A stretch of DNA of 59,294 bases, from positions 1 through 59,294 of the forward strand of contig JASBSR010000022.1 of NCBI GenBank assembly GCA_030148865.1. Reading direction: 5' to 3'. Positions 26,362-36,174 of the stretch are shown here, one piece after another (within the stretch, counting starts at the first letter, position 1; each line of letters opens with the position of its first letter). The notes beneath the pieces were generated by a model. It was not told where the DNA came from. It worked only from the letters and a program-made list of their open reading frames with translations, and ran no database searches. Both the position numbers and the translations under genes were made by a program. The DNA comes from Gammaproteobacteria bacterium. GTDB taxonomy: Bacteria > Pseudomonadota > Gammaproteobacteria > SZUA-229.

Positions 26362-27270
26362 TTATCTCGGTTTGAAGGTAAAGTGTATTTCACGGTCGAA
26401 CACATCTGGATTGGGAGCCGACGGCAGCGGCGATGCTTTCCACACCGCACGCTCAATGGACTGCTGAAAAGCTGAATCTGCGGCACAGTCGCGCAAGTTC
26501 ACACTGATAACATCGCCCAGAATGGTCTGGCTGACATAAACCTCGCACGATACATCTTTGCCCAGCGTTGCCGGACGCAACCAGTTGCGCTCCACTTGTT
26601 GTTCGATTAGCTTAACATACTGCAGCCGCAGTACATCCAGCATGCGCATGCGCTCAGCCTGCTGCTGCGCGGCTTCTTCACGCTGCTCTTCTTCTACCAG
26701 CTTGCGCTGTAGATCAGCCTCTTCCTGTTTGCGTCGCGCCTCGGCTTCCTCGGCGAGTCGTTTTTTTTCAGCCGCCTCGGCCTGACGTTTGAGCTCAGCC
26801 TGACGTTTGGCTTCGGCCTGTTTACGTTGTTGTTCGATTTCAGCCTGGCGTTGTTTTTCTGCCGCCAGCCGCTTTTCTTCGGCCTGCTTTTTTTTCAGTT
26901 GTGCCTGGCGCTGCCGTTCTTCCTGCTGCAGTTTTTGTTTCCTGGTTTCAAGCTCAGCCAGTTGCTGTTGTTTTTCTTTGAGCTCGCGCTGTGCTTTTTC
27001 AGCGTCCTGCTTACGTTTATTTTCTGCTGCGAGTTTTTGTTCCTGTTCTTCCTGGGCCTGACGCTTAATCTTTTCCAGCTCGGCATCAACTTTACTACTG
27101 TCAACCACCACAGCTTTGACTGTAGGTTTTTGCTCCGCATTAGACACTGGCACTTCGCTACTGATTAAATTCATACTCAGCAGTGCGATCAATACCACAT
27201 GCAGTAACACCGCCAGCAGCAATACCAGCGGATTCTTGCGAATGTCCTGCCATAAGCCCAAAGTACTCAT
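26362..27270 (-). CDS. tolA: Tol-Pal inner-membrane bridge protein TolA
   Basis: A 302-residue protein spanning the periplasm and transmitting force from TolQR. One N-terminal membrane helix (about residues 14-33) is followed by a long charged helical domain (about residues 60-205) built of Lys, Glu, Gln, Arg and Ala. It is notably Gln- and Arg-rich in place of the Ala/Lys repeats of E. coli, and shorter than the E. coli protein (421 residues). The C-terminal domain (about 210-302) has the paired cysteines in DVSCEVYV and NLRDCAADSAFQQSIERAVWKASPLP, with the FKPR-type end typical of TolA. Confidence 0.94.
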   Translation of the reverse strand: MSTLGLWQDIRKNPLVLLLAVLLHVVLIALLSMNLISSEVPVSNAEQKPTVKAVVVDSSKVDAELEKIKRQAQEEQEQKLAAENKRKQDAEKAQRELKEKQQQLAELETRKQKLQQEERQRQAQLKKKQAEEKRLAAEKQRQAEIEQQRKQAEAKRQAELKRQAEAAEKKRLAEEAEARRKQEEADLQRKLVEEEQREEAAQQQAERMRMLDVLRLQYVKLIEQQVERNWLRPATLGKDVSCEVYVSQTILGDVISVNLRDCAADSAFQQSIERAVWKASPLPSAPNPDVFDREIHFTFKPR

Positions 27271-27291
27271 AAAATTATTGCGCGCAAATAA

Positions 27292-27720
27292 CTAACTACC
27301 GGCGACATCCGGTTGCTCGGTCATTAAACCCACTTTTTCGACCCCGGCACTTTGCAACAACACCATGGCTGCGGTGACCTTGCCATAGCCCACTGACTGA
27401 TCACCCCGTACCAGTACGGGCGTATCTGGATGATATTTAATCACGGCCGCTACTCGGTTCACCAGCGTTTCGGGGTCGATGGGGGATTCCTTTTTATCAC
27501 CCACGTTAAGATAATAGTCGCCGTTTTTACTCACAGTTAACACCAGTGGCTCGCGTTGATCGGTCGGTAGTGGGCTGGCAGCCGCCTGTGGCAAATCGAT
27601 TTCGACACCCTGCTGCAATAAAGGCGCGGTAATCATAAATATCACCAGCAATACCAGCATGACATCGATGTAGGGCACAATGTTGATCTCAGACGCCAGT
27701 TTGTGTTTCTGGCGACTCAT
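27292..27720 (-). CDS. tolR: Tol-Pal protein TolR
   Basis: A 142-residue ExbD/TolR protein. Its single membrane helix (INIVPYIDVMLVLLVIFMITAPL) contains the essential Asp that carries protons through the TolQR channel. The periplasmic domain follows, including the HPDTPVLVRGDQSVGYG segment. It overlaps the end of tolQ by four bases and precedes tolA by 21 bp. Confidence 0.96.
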   Translation of the reverse strand: MSRQKHKLASEINIVPYIDVMLVLLVIFMITAPLLQQGVEIDLPQAAASPLPTDQREPLVLTVSKNGDYYLNVGDKKESPIDPETLVNRVAAVIKYHPDTPVLVRGDQSVGYGKVTAAMVLLQSAGVEKVGLMTEQPDVAGS

Positions 27721-28430
27721 GCTTCAGCTTCGTTCGCAGCTGCGGCTTCTTCCGGCATGTGATGACTCTGGCGTTGCAGAATCGTAGCAAATTCTTCGGC
27801 AAAGTTTTCGTAAGCACCGGCAATGCGGTCAACACGTTCGGCATAGCGGTTGTAGGCAATCACTGCAGGAATCGCCGCAAACAAACCCATCGCGGTGGCG
27901 ATTAAAGCTTCGGCGATGCCCGGTGCCACCATCGACAGGCTGGCGTGCTGCACTGATCCCAATGCCGTAAACGAACGCATAATGCCCCAGACGGTACCAA
28001 ACAAACCAATATACGGACTGGTAGAACCGATGGTAGCAAGCAATGCAAGATTGGCTTCAAGCCGATCTTCTTCACGCGCCATCGAGACTTTCATGCTGCG
28101 TTGTACACCGGCCAGCATCATTTCGGTATTACTGCCACCACGTTTATGAATGCGTACGTATTCCGAAAATCCTGATTCGAATATTTTTGCCATACCGGTC
28201 AGCGAATCTGTGCGCCGCTTCACCTGGGTGTAGAGATCAGAAAGATTAATCCCCGACCAGAACTGATCTTCGAAACGCAATGCTTCCTGCTGTGCCTGTT
28301 TGAGTAATTTATGCTTAAGAAAAATCACCACCCAGGACATTACCGATGCCGCGAGCAAAATCAGCATGACAATCTGCACCAGTATACTCGCGCGCGCCAC
28401 CAGAGAAATTAAGGACATATCTGTTTCCAT
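27717..28430 (-). CDS. tolQ: Tol-Pal proton-channel protein TolQ
   Basis: An ExbB/TolQ-type motor protein of the inner membrane with three helices: residues about 13-35, and two around SPYIGLFGTVWGIMRSF and ALIATAMGLFAAIPAVIAYN, which carry the conserved Thr/Ser/Gly positions of the family. I start it at the ATG at 28430 (METDMSLISL), which aligns with the E. coli start MTDMN and gives 237 residues; the longer frame runs back into ybgC. Begins two bases after the ybgC stop. Confidence 0.95.
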   Translation of the reverse strand: METDMSLISLVARASILVQIVMLILLAASVMSWVVIFLKHKLLKQAQQEALRFEDQFWSGINLSDLYTQVKRRTDSLTGMAKIFESGFSEYVRIHKRGGSNTEMMLAGVQRSMKVSMAREEDRLEANLALLATIGSTSPYIGLFGTVWGIMRSFTALGSVQHASLSMVAPGIAEALIATAMGLFAAIPAVIAYNRYAERVDRIAGAYENFAEEFATILQRQSHHMPEEAAAANEAEA

Positions 28431-28432
28431 GC

Positions 28433-28855
28433 TCAAACACCTGGTTGAAGTTTTGCAAGAATGTCTTGCGGTATGGCCTGGGCAGAAAATCGTTCTGCGT
28501 CCAGGCAGGCGACCACAATATTCGCAGTGCACAGTTGCAACTGGTCGGACTGTCGGTAAATCGTCTGACCGAAACCGAGACTCGCCCGTCGTAAGGAAGT
28601 AATTGTCGTGGAAGTCATAAGCTCATCATTGAAGACAGCAGGTTTTTCATATTTGATAGCAACACTGTGCACGGCAAATATTAACCCCTGCTCTTGTTTT
28701 AGCCGGTCCTGTTGAAAACCAAAACTGCGCAACATTTCGGTGCGCGCGCGTTCGAAAAACTTCAGGTAATTGGCGTAATACACCACGCCACCGGAATCTG
28801 TATCCTCGTAATAGACACGCACCGGCCAACAAAATTCACCGCGATTTTCTGCCAC
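28433..28855 (-). CDS. ybgC: Acyl-CoA thioesterase YbgC
   Basis: A 140-residue hot-dog-fold thioesterase of the 4-hydroxybenzoyl-CoA type, found at the head of tol-pal operons. The family motif YYEDTDSGGVVYYANYLKFF carries the catalytic Asp (about residue 19). YbgC hydrolyses short-chain or phospholipid-linked acyl groups and in E. coli associates with the inner membrane near TolQ. It lies 24 bp after ruvB. Confidence 0.94.
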   Translation of the reverse strand: MAENRGEFCWPVRVYYEDTDSGGVVYYANYLKFFERARTEMLRSFGFQQDRLKQEQGLIFAVHSVAIKYEKPAVFNDELMTSTTITSLRRASLGFGQTIYRQSDQLQLCTANIVVACLDAERFSAQAIPQDILAKLQPGV

Positions 28856-28879
28856 GATTAAAAATTTCTCGGTTTTTAA

Positions 28880-29929
28880 TTAATCAATCTGATTATCGAA
28901 ACCCAGCGATGCCTGCGTTGACAAATCGCCGCCCGGCGCTGGCAGGCCGAAGTGACGGTACACCTGGGCGGTGGCAACCCGACCGCGGGGGGTACGCATC
29001 AGATAGCCCTGCTGAATCAGGTAGGGTTCGATGACATCTTCGATAGTGTCGCGCTCTTCGCTGATTGCGGCGGCGAGATTCTCGACCCCGACCGGACCAC
29101 CGTCAAATTTTTCAATGATCGCCAGCAATAAACGCCGATCCATCACATCAAACCCCAGCGGATCGACCTTGAGCAGTTCCAGCGCGGCGTGCGCGACCTC
29201 AGCGTTGACCTTGCCATCGGCTTTGACTTCAGCATAGTCGCGTACCCGACGCAGCAGACGGTTGACAATGCGCGGCGTGCCACGCGCGCGACGGGCAATT
29301 TCTTCGGCACCTTCGCTGGTCATTTCGACATTCAGAATATCGGCACTGCGTTCAACAATATAAGTCAGGTCGGTGATATTATAAAAATCCAGGCGCAGCA
29401 CAATGCCAAAACGATCACGCAGCGGTGAAGTCAAAGAACCGGCGCGTGTAGTTGCACCCACCAGCGTAAACGGCGGCAGATCGAGTTTGATGGAGCGCGC
29501 CGCCGGACCTTCGCCGATCATGATGTCGAGTTGATGATCTTCCATTGCAGGATATAAAATTTCTTCGACCACCGGACTCAGACGATGAATTTCATCCACA
29601 AACAAAACATCATGCGGTTCAAGATTGGTGAGCAACGCCGCCAGATCACCGGGTTTTTCCAGCACCGGTCCCGAAGTGGAATGCAGTTTGGCCTGCATCT
29701 CATTAGCGACAATATGTGCCAGCGTGGTTTTACCCAGACCCGGCGGTCCAAAAAACAAAACGTGGTCGAGCGCTTCCTGGCGCGTCCGCGCCGCAGGAAT
29801 AAAAATATCCAGCTGCTCGGTCACTGCCGGCTGACCGCGATAGTCTTTTAAGTATTGCGGTCGAATCGCGCGATCGATCACGACTTCATCGGCGCTTTGC
29901 TCAGCAGAAATAATGCGTGCTTCACTCAT
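28880..29929 (-). CDS. ruvB: Holliday junction helicase motor RuvB
   Basis: A 349-residue AAA+ ATPase driving branch migration with RuvA. Walker A is GPPGLGKTT, Walker B is FVDEIH, sensor I is GATTRAGSL, and the arginine finger region follows ([10 protein letters not shown]). A C-terminal winged-helix domain ([18 protein letters not shown]) binds DNA. Length and domain order are standard. It lies 18 bp after ruvA. Confidence 0.98.
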   Translation of the reverse strand: MSEARIISAEQSADEVVIDRAIRPQYLKDYRGQPAVTEQLDIFIPAARTRQEALDHVLFFGPPGLGKTTLAHIVANEMQAKLHSTSGPVLEKPGDLAALLTNLEPHDVLFVDEIHRLSPVVEEILYPAMEDHQLDIMIGEGPAARSIKLDLPPFTLVGATTRAGSLTSPLRDRFGIVLRLDFYNITDLTYIVERSADILNVEMTSEGAEEIARRARGTPRIVNRLLRRVRDYAEVKADGKVNAEVAHAALELLKVDPLGFDVMDRRLLLAIIEKFDGGPVGVENLAAAISEERDTIEDVIEPYLIQQGYLMRTPRGRVATAQVYRHFGLPAPGGDLSTQASLGFDNQID

Positions 29930-29947
29930 GTCCGCTACCCATCATAA

Positions 29948-30556
29948 TTATCCTCGCACTGTCGCCTGTAGTGCCGCTTTAATAATAGCCTCGATTTCCA
30001 GATCTTCGCTAGCCACGGCGCGCACCATACGGCTTGCATCCTGCGCCTTATAGCCCAGTGAAATGAGTGCACTGACTGCATCACTGACCGGATTGGCCAG
30101 CGCAGCACTTAAACCTTCGCACCCGGCAGTGCGTGGCAATGCGGTATTGATATCGTCGCCGAGTTTATCGCGCAGTTCCACGATCAAACGCTCGGCAGTT
30201 TTTTTACCGACACCCGGCAGCGCCGTTAACGACCTGGCATCATTACCGTGGATACAACGGGTAAATTCTTCGGTGCTGACACCGGACAAAATCGTCAGCG
30301 CCAGTTTGGGACCAACGCCATTGATGCGAATCAGGGTGCGAAACAGATAGCGCTCGTTTTCGGTGTAAAAACCGTAGAGCAAATGCGCGTCTTCACGCAC
30401 CACCAGATGCGTGTGCAAGGTGATGGTTTCACCGCTGGCAGGGAGTTGATAAAACGTGGTCATCGGCGCTTCGACTTCATAACCCACGCCCTGCACATCA
30501 AGCAATAACCGCGGCGGATTTTTGCTTAGCAGAACTCCACATAATCGGCCGATCAT
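29948..30556 (-). CDS. ruvA: Holliday junction DNA-binding protein RuvA
   Basis: A 202-residue protein whose tetramer holds the four-way junction for RuvB. The N-terminal OB domain ([12 protein letters not shown]...) is followed by two helix-hairpin-helix motifs ([15 protein letters not shown] and [20 protein letters not shown]) and the C-terminal domain that contacts RuvB ([14 protein letters not shown]). Overlaps the end of ruvC by four bases. Confidence 0.98.
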   Translation of the reverse strand: MIGRLCGVLLSKNPPRLLLDVQGVGYEVEAPMTTFYQLPASGETITLHTHLVVREDAHLLYGFYTENERYLFRTLIRINGVGPKLALTILSGVSTEEFTRCIHGNDARSLTALPGVGKKTAERLIVELRDKLGDDINTALPRTAGCEGLSAALANPVSDAVSALISLGYKAQDASRMVRAVASEDLEIEAIIKAALQATVRG

Positions 30557-31077
30557 ACCCAGCGTCCTCGGCGCACACCACGCACCATACCACCGCTTTG
30601 AATATGCAAATGATTAGCGTGACACATCGCAATCGCCAGCGCATCAGCGGCATCGCTTTGTGGCAGGTAATCAAGATTGAGCAATAGTTTCATCATTTTT
30701 TGTACTTGTTGTTTATCCGCACCACCGGTACCGACGACCGCTTTTTTAATCGCCCGCGGAGTGTATTCGCCCACCGGTAACTGCGCATTCACCGCAGCGC
30801 AAATCGCCGCGCCGCGTGCCTGACCTAATTTTAAGGCCGAGTCGGCATTCTTGTTCATAAATACCTGCTCAATCGCCATGACTTCAGGTTGCCATTCATT
30901 GATCAGTGCGCACACCTCGTGAAAGATGACACCGAGTTTGTCTGCCAGGGTCTCGCCCTGTATCACCAGATGACCACTGGCGACATGCTGATGGCGAAAA
31001 CCGTCGGTGTCGAGGATCGCATAACCGGTGTTGCGCGAACCGGGATCGATACCGATCACTCGGGTCTGGTTTTTCAA
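30553..31077 (-). CDS. ruvC: Crossover junction endodeoxyribonuclease RuvC
   Basis: A 174-residue Holliday junction resolvase. The four acidic residues of the RNase H-like centre are visible: Asp11 in [12 protein letters not shown], Glu in AIEQVFMN, and two Asp in [13 protein letters not shown]. The basic loop [18 protein letters not shown] is also present. Overlaps yebC by four bases at its start and ruvA by four at its end, so the three are translationally coupled. Confidence 0.98.
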   Translation of the reverse strand: MKNQTRVIGIDPGSRNTGYAILDTDGFRHQHVASGHLVIQGETLADKLGVIFHEVCALINEWQPEVMAIEQVFMNKNADSALKLGQARGAAICAAVNAQLPVGEYTPRAIKKAVVGTGGADKQQVQKMMKLLLNLDYLPQSDAADALAIAMCHANHLHIQSGGMVRGVRRGRWV

Positions 31078-31832
31078 TCATCACCTGAAAGCTGGGCCAG
31101 AATTTCACCCGAAAAATCGGCGTTGGTGTGCACCTGCTGTACATCATCCAGTTCGTCGAGCGCGTCGATCAGCTGCATCATTTTTTCAGCATCGTCCAGA
31201 TTAACTTCGATAGCGGTCACTGGCTTCTCAATAATTTCAGCATGTTCTGGAACCAGACCGGCAGAAATCATGGCATCTTTGACTGTGGCGAAATCTTCAA
31301 AGTCGGTGCTGACTTCAATACTGCTGTCGCTGGCAGTTTCGACATCTTTGGCACCGGCTTCGAGCGCCGCTTCCATGATCAACTCTTCGTCATTATCTGC
31401 GCTATAGCTTAACAGACCGATGCGATTGAACAGGTAAGCCACCGAACCATCAGTGCCCAGATTACCGCCGGCCATGCTAAACGCATGGCGCACTTCGGAG
31501 ACTGTGCGATTGCGATTATCAGTCATGCAGTCCACCATCACTGCCACGCCTCCCGGCCCATAACCTTCATAGCGAATCTCGTCGTAGTGGCTGTCATCAG
31601 CCTCGCCGCTGCCGCGTTTGATCGCACGCTCGATAGTGTCCCGGGTCATATTGACCGCCAGCGCCTTATCCACCGCCAGCCGCAAGCGCGGATTGCTGGC
31701 AACATCGCTGCCACCGCCACCACGCGCCGCGACCGTGATTTCACGAATCAGCTTGGTGTAAATCTTGCCGCGTTTTTTATCCTGGGCGGCCTTGCGGTGC
31801 TTGATGTTCGCCCACTTACTATGCCCGGCCAT
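31074..31832 (-). CDS. yebC: YebC/PmpR-family regulatory protein
   Basis: A 252-residue protein of the TACO1/YebC family, beginning with the hallmark [23 protein letters not shown]. Members act as transcriptional regulators or help ribosomes through difficult stretches such as polyproline. The middle of the protein carries [28 protein letters not shown], a conserved block. It is upstream of ruvC, the standard gammaproteobacterial arrangement. Confidence 0.96.
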   Translation of the reverse strand: MAGHSKWANIKHRKAAQDKKRGKIYTKLIREITVAARGGGGSDVASNPRLRLAVDKALAVNMTRDTIERAIKRGSGEADDSHYDEIRYEGYGPGGVAVMVDCMTDNRNRTVSEVRHAFSMAGGNLGTDGSVAYLFNRIGLLSYSADNDEELIMEAALEAGAKDVETASDSSIEVSTDFEDFATVKDAMISAGLVPEHAEIIEKPVTAIEVNLDDAEKMMQLIDALDELDDVQQVHTNADFSGEILAQLSGDD

Positions 31833-31896
31833 GCTCGCTCACTACTCGCTTAAAACTGAGGCAAAGTCTAGCATTGCCCGGCCTGCGGGTCAGCTT

Positions 31897-32556
31897 TCAG
31901 GCAATACTGGAATCAAGTAAAGGCGTGACCGTGTCCTGGTCAAAGTGGCCGGTACGCAGAAACGTGATGACTTCGTGCGCGACCCGCGGTGAGAGCAGCA
32001 TACCCGAATGGCTCACCGGCAGGGTGATGAAATCACTGGCACCCGCGATCTGGGTTTCAGTGACCGCCACGGTGCCATCATTAGGGCCGACAGGGCCACC
32101 GGCCATTAGCCCCATGCCCAGCGGAAATGTGCCCGCGATAATGCCCAGATCCTGCCAGCCCTTCCACACCGGGGCGTCACCCAACAGGCCGCGCTGCCGG
32201 CTCTTGCCCAGCACCCAGCGCGTCAGGGGGGTGCGTATCAGACGCCGGCTCACCGCGCTGCCGTTCACCGGGCACCCCAGCAGCACAACGCGGCCGCGGC
32301 TGATATGCGGAAACTGTTCGAATAAATGCAGCAGGATAATGCCACCATAACTATGGCCAATAAAGTGGATGCGTTGCGCATCGACGCTATCGACCAGCTG
32401 TTTCAGTCGCTGTGCAAGATCGGCGGGGGGCTGGCTCCAGACGTGGTAGTTAAAATTATGGCACTCGTAACCACTTTGTTTCAGGCGATGGCGCAGACGC
32501 CAGAGATCGACTCCGTTACTCCAGACACCATGCACCAGTACCACTGCTTCTTTCAT
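31897..32556 (-). CDS. Alpha/beta hydrolase (lipase-like)
   Basis: A 219-residue cytoplasmic hydrolase of unknown substrate. An oxyanion-hole segment VLVHGVWSNG is followed by the nucleophile elbow GHSYGG (Ser at about residue 68). A probable Asp lies in GPNDGTVAV and His in LPVSHSGMLLSP, which completes a Ser-Asp-His triad of the PGAP1/lipase-like type. No signal peptide. It begins 26 bp after nadA in the same direction, an insertion in the usual aspS-yebC neighbourhood. Confidence 0.85.
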   Translation of the reverse strand: MKEAVVLVHGVWSNGVDLWRLRHRLKQSGYECHNFNYHVWSQPPADLAQRLKQLVDSVDAQRIHFIGHSYGGIILLHLFEQFPHISRGRVVLLGCPVNGSAVSRRLIRTPLTRWVLGKSRQRGLLGDAPVWKGWQDLGIIAGTFPLGMGLMAGGPVGPNDGTVAVTETQIAGASDFITLPVSHSGMLLSPRVAHEVITFLRTGHFDQDTVTPLLDSSIA

Positions 32557-32582
32557 CGCTCAAGTGTAACGGAGCTGACGAC

Positions 32583-33677
32583 TTAAGGGGATACCTCGAG
32601 CATACGCTGCAAGGCCAATCTGGCTTTTTCTGCTGTCTCCGCCGCCACGCTGACCTGATTAACAACATGACCTTCAACCAAATTTTCCAGCACCCAGGCC
32701 AGATGCTGGGGATCAATGCGGAACATGGTCGAGCACATGCAGACGCTGGGTGACATAAAGTGCACCTGTTTGCCTTCGGGCCTGTACTGCTCGGCGAGGC
32801 GATTCACCAGATTGAGCTCGGTCGCCACCAGCCAGCGAGTATTGGCCTCGGCCTCGGCGATGGTCTTGATGATGTATTCGGTGGAGCCGACGTAGTCTGA
32901 TTTCTGACAGACTTCGAACGGGCTTTCCGGGTGAGCGATCACTTTTGTTTCCGGGTACCGGGCCAGAAAATCATCGATCTGCTCGGGCTGGAACATCTGG
33001 TGCACCGAGCAAAAGCCCTTCCACAAAATCATTTTCGCGTTTTTAATCTGCTCCACGCTGAGCCCGCCCATGGGCAGGTCAAAATCCCAGATCGCCATCT
33101 CCTCCAGCGGAATACCCATGGTATAAGCAGTGTTACGGCCGAGATGCTGATCAGGGAAAAATAGCACTTTTTCGCGACGTTCGAAGCACCAGTCGAGCAC
33201 ATGGCGAGCGTTGGTCGAAGTACAGACAATGCCACCGTGGCTGCCGCAAAAGCCTTTCAGGTCAGCGGCGGAATTGATATAGGTGACCGGCGTGATCTGC
33301 GCATCAGGATCGAGCACGCTGGCCAGTTCCCGCCAGGCGCGCTCGACATTGCTCAAATTCGCCATATCGGCCATGGCACAGCCGGCAGCCAGGTCCGGCA
33401 AAATCGACACCTGTTCCGGACGGGAGAGAATATCGGCCACCTCGGCCATGAAATGCACGCCGCAGAACACGATGTAATCAGCTTTGGAGGCCGCCGCCTG
33501 ACGCGATAATTTCAGTGAATCACCGGTGAAATCGGCGTGCTGAAAAATTTCATCGCGCTGGTAGTGGTGGCCGAGAATCACCAGCCGTTCGCCCAGCGCC
33601 TGACGCGCGCGCAGAATGCGGCTTTCGCATTCATCATCATCGAGCAGGGTATAAGGCTGAACCACAACGGCGCTCAT
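32583..33677 (-). CDS. nadA: Quinolinate synthase A
   Basis: Condenses iminoaspartate with dihydroxyacetone phosphate to quinolinate in NAD biosynthesis. The 364-residue enzyme has the N-terminal LGHHYQRDEIFQHADFTGDSL block and cysteines expected to hold its catalytic [4Fe-4S] cluster (VFCGVHFMAE, GGIVCTSTNA and SVCMCSTMF regions). The partner nadB is not in the window. Located between aspS and the hydrolase gene, 274 bp from aspS. Confidence 0.96.
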   Translation of the reverse strand: MSAVVVQPYTLLDDDECESRILRARQALGERLVILGHHYQRDEIFQHADFTGDSLKLSRQAAASKADYIVFCGVHFMAEVADILSRPEQVSILPDLAAGCAMADMANLSNVERAWRELASVLDPDAQITPVTYINSAADLKGFCGSHGGIVCTSTNARHVLDWCFERREKVLFFPDQHLGRNTAYTMGIPLEEMAIWDFDLPMGGLSVEQIKNAKMILWKGFCSVHQMFQPEQIDDFLARYPETKVIAHPESPFEVCQKSDYVGSTEYIIKTIAEAEANTRWLVATELNLVNRLAEQYRPEGKQVHFMSPSVCMCSTMFRIDPQHLAWVLENLVEGHVVNQVSVAAETAEKARLALQRMLEVSP

Positions 33678-33789
33678 TCGACAGACAACTCCAACAGGGC
33701 GTTTGATGGCATCGAGAGTAGCAAGATCCCCATAAAATTCAACGACTCAATGGGGGTAGACCGGTAACAGACAGAATGTAAAAAATCTG

Positions 33790-33909
33790 TCCACAGATGA
33801 ACGCAGATAAACGCAAATGAATACGAAGGCTTTGCTGATATATGACTGCGGCATACGAAGTTATAAATTCAATTATTTTTATCCGCGTTTATCTGTGTTC
33901 ATCTGTGGA
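33790..33909. repeat. Long inverted repeat between nadA and aspS
   Basis: A 25-base arm at 33790-33814 (TCCACAGATGAACGCAGATA then AACGC) is mirrored at 33885-33909 with one mismatch, around a 70-base spacer. Within each arm the motif CAGATGAACGCAGAT is itself repetitive. It resembles a dispersed repeat I know from many bacterial genomes (ATCTGTGTTCATCTGTGG type). It could fold as a long hairpin in either transcript. Confidence 0.85.
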
Positions 33910-33951
33910 TAATTATTTATCCTCTGCGCCTGTGCGGTTTCGCCTCTAAAA

Positions 33952-35733
33952 TTAGTCTTTCACCTTTTCTTCGGTTTTACGCAAACGCAAATTCAATTCT
34001 TTCAACTGCGCGGCAGAGACTTCTGCCGGTGCCGAGGTCAGCGGACAGGCCGCGGTCTGAGTTTTCGGGAAGGCCATGACATCACGAATCGAGCTCGCCC
34101 CCGACATCAACATGATCAGACGATCCAGACCGAAGGCGATGCCGGCGTGTGGCGGGCAGCCGTATTTGAGCGCGGTGAGCAGGAAGCCGAATTTGTCTTC
34201 GGCCTCGTCCTCGCCAATACCGAGCAGTTCGAACACCGCCTGCTGCATATCCGTCTTATGAATACGCACCGAGCCGCCACCGAGTTCGGTGCCGTTGAGC
34301 ACCATGTCGTAGGCGCGCGACAGCAGTTTGCCGGGGTCGGTTTTAAGGTCAGCAGCCTTGTCCGCCGAGGGCGCGGTGAACGGGTGGTGCAGCGAAGTCC
34401 ATTCACCCTTCCCGTCTTTTTCGAACATCGGGAAATCGACCACCCACAGCGGTGCCCAGCCCTCGCTGACCAGACCGCGGTCGTGGCCGACCCTGATGCG
34501 CAGCGCGCCGATAGATTCGTTGACCACGCGAGCATTGCCGGCACCGAAGAACAGAATATCGCCGGTCTGGGTGCCGGTTTTTTTGATAATCGCATCCAGC
34601 ACATCATCGGGCAGGAATTTAATAATCGGCGATTGCAGACCTTCGCGACCGGCAGCAACGTCATTCACCTTGATCCAGGCCAGGCCTTTAGCGCCGTAGC
34701 GGGCGACATAATCGGTGTAACCGTCGATCTCCTTGCGCGAGATATCCGTGCCGCCGGGGACACGCAGCACCACGATGCGGCCATCTGGATCGTTCGCCGG
34801 ACCCGAGAACACCTTGAATTCGACGTCTTTCATTTCTGTGCCGAGATCGACCAGCTCCAGATCGATGCGCAGATCGGGCTTGTCCGAACCATACCGCTCC
34901 ATGGCCTCGGCATAAGACATAGTCGGGAATGGGTTTGCCAGCTCGACATCGAGCACCTGCCTGAACAGATCACGCATCATGGTTTCGGTGATGCGCATCA
35001 CCTCGTGCTCATCAAGAAAGGTGGTTTCGATATCGAGTTGGGTGAATTCGGGCTGACGATCAGCGCGCAGGTCTTCGTCGCGAAAACAGCGCACGATCTG
35101 ATAATAACGATCCATACCCGACATCATCAACAACTGTTTGAACAGCTGCGGTGACTGCGGCAGGGCAAAAAAGCTGCCGGGATGGGTGCGACTCGGCACC
35201 AGATAGTCGCGCGCCCCCTCCGGGGTGGCTTTGGTCAGCATCGGGGTTTCGATGTCCCAGAAACCCTGATCATCGAGATAATTGCGCATCAGCCGGGTGA
35301 CCTGACTGCGCATGCGCATACGTTGCTGCATCGCGTCGCGGCGCAGGTCGATATAACGATAGCGCAGACGAATATCTTCGTTGACATCATCATCGTCGAG
35401 CTGGAACGGCGGGGTTTCCGCTGCATTGAGCACTTCCAGCTCCAACCCGAGGACTTCGATGCGGCCAGTAGTGAGCTGGTCATTAATCGTGCCTTCAGGA
35501 CGCGACCGCACCCGACCCTTCAGTTTCAGCACATATTCATTGCGCACGCGCTCGGCAGTGGCGAAAACATCCGCACGATCAGGATCGAACACCACCTGCA
35601 CCAGACCTTCGCGGTCACGCAGATCGATAAAAATTACGCCGCCGTGATCGCGGCGACGATTCACCCAGCCGCAGAGGCTAACTTCCTGATCGAGCTGGGT
35701 TTCGGTGACCTGGCCGCAATAATGACTGCGCAT
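33952..35733 (-). CDS. aspS: Aspartyl-tRNA synthetase
   Basis: Class II synthetase of the bacterial type, 593 residues. An OB-fold anticodon domain ([23 protein letters not shown]) precedes the catalytic domain with motif 2 ([16 protein letters not shown]) and motif 3 ([15 protein letters not shown]). A bacterial GAD insertion lies between them. The start is set at the ATG at 35733 preceded by AGGAA; the open frame continues 88 codons upstream but would overlap the fmdB gene and is not expected to be coding. Whether it discriminates Asn-tRNA cannot be told from the window. Confidence 0.97.
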   Translation of the reverse strand: MRSHYCGQVTETQLDQEVSLCGWVNRRRDHGGVIFIDLRDREGLVQVVFDPDRADVFATAERVRNEYVLKLKGRVRSRPEGTINDQLTTGRIEVLGLELEVLNAAETPPFQLDDDDVNEDIRLRYRYIDLRRDAMQQRMRMRSQVTRLMRNYLDDQGFWDIETPMLTKATPEGARDYLVPSRTHPGSFFALPQSPQLFKQLLMMSGMDRYYQIVRCFRDEDLRADRQPEFTQLDIETTFLDEHEVMRITETMMRDLFRQVLDVELANPFPTMSYAEAMERYGSDKPDLRIDLELVDLGTEMKDVEFKVFSGPANDPDGRIVVLRVPGGTDISRKEIDGYTDYVARYGAKGLAWIKVNDVAAGREGLQSPIIKFLPDDVLDAIIKKTGTQTGDILFFGAGNARVVNESIGALRIRVGHDRGLVSEGWAPLWVVDFPMFEKDGKGEWTSLHHPFTAPSADKAADLKTDPGKLLSRAYDMVLNGTELGGGSVRIHKTDMQQAVFELLGIGEDEAEDKFGFLLTALKYGCPPHAGIAFGLDRLIMLMSGASSIRDVMAFPKTQTAACPLTSAPAEVSAAQLKELNLRLRKTEEKVKD

Positions 35734-35800
35734 GTGGATTCCTGTGTTGGGGCTTGAAAGGCCGGCCATATTACTCGCCGACCCCTTGATTATCAAATGC

Positions 35801-36091
35801 TTAGGTTTTAGTGCTTGTTGTGGTCGTGCTACCACCACTGGTGGCTGCGGGTTTTTTCTCAGCCGCCGGCTTGCTTGCAGCGCCGCTGTCGACAACGTTT
35901 TTTTTGTTATCTTTTTTGAAATCGGTCTCGTACCAGCCACCGCCCTTGAGGCGAAACGCAGCCGCAGTAACCATTTTTTGCATGCTGTCCTTGCCACACT
36001 CGGGGCAGGTTTTCAGCGGCACGTCGCTGATTTTCTGCAGCATTTCTTTCTGAAAGCCGCAGGTACTACACTGGTATTCGTATATTGGCAT
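35801..36091 (-). CDS. FmdB-family zinc ribbon protein
   Basis: A 96-residue putative regulatory protein. The FmdB signature [12 protein letters not shown] begins the protein, and a second CPECG knuckle completes a four-cysteine zinc ribbon within the first 40 residues. The rest is a disordered, Lys/Ala/Thr-rich tail ending TTTTSTKT. Directly upstream of aspS, as in many gammaproteobacteria, and divergent from the SDR gene. Confidence 0.93.
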   Translation of the reverse strand: MPIYEYQCSTCGFQKEMLQKISDVPLKTCPECGKDSMQKMVTAAAFRLKGGGWYETDFKKDNKKNVVDSGAASKPAAEKKPAATSGGSTTTTSTKT

Positions 36092-36174
36092 AAGCCTGAT
36101 CAGGGTTGCTTAACAAGCCGCGGATTATATCGCTCCCCACCTGAGCGCGCCATCTCTCATGCTATGCTGCGGCA

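Noticed and set aside
26558..27168. Long Cys/Ser/Phe-rich open frames opposite tolA
   Set aside because: They are antisense images of the Lys/Glu/Gln-rich TolA coiled coil; composition is abnormal and there is no ribosome-binding site.
28431..28532. 34-codon upstream extension of tolQ
   Set aside because: It lies inside ybgC; the ATG at 28430 aligns with the E. coli TolQ start.
34147..35154. 335-codon open frame opposite aspS
   Set aside because: An antisense shadow of a strongly conserved synthetase, with no initiation signals or recognisable domains.
35734..35997. 88-codon N-terminal extension of aspS
   Set aside because: It overlaps the fmdB gene on the same strand, has a composition unlike AspRS, and the internal ATG at 35733 has a ribosome-binding site and matches the family start.
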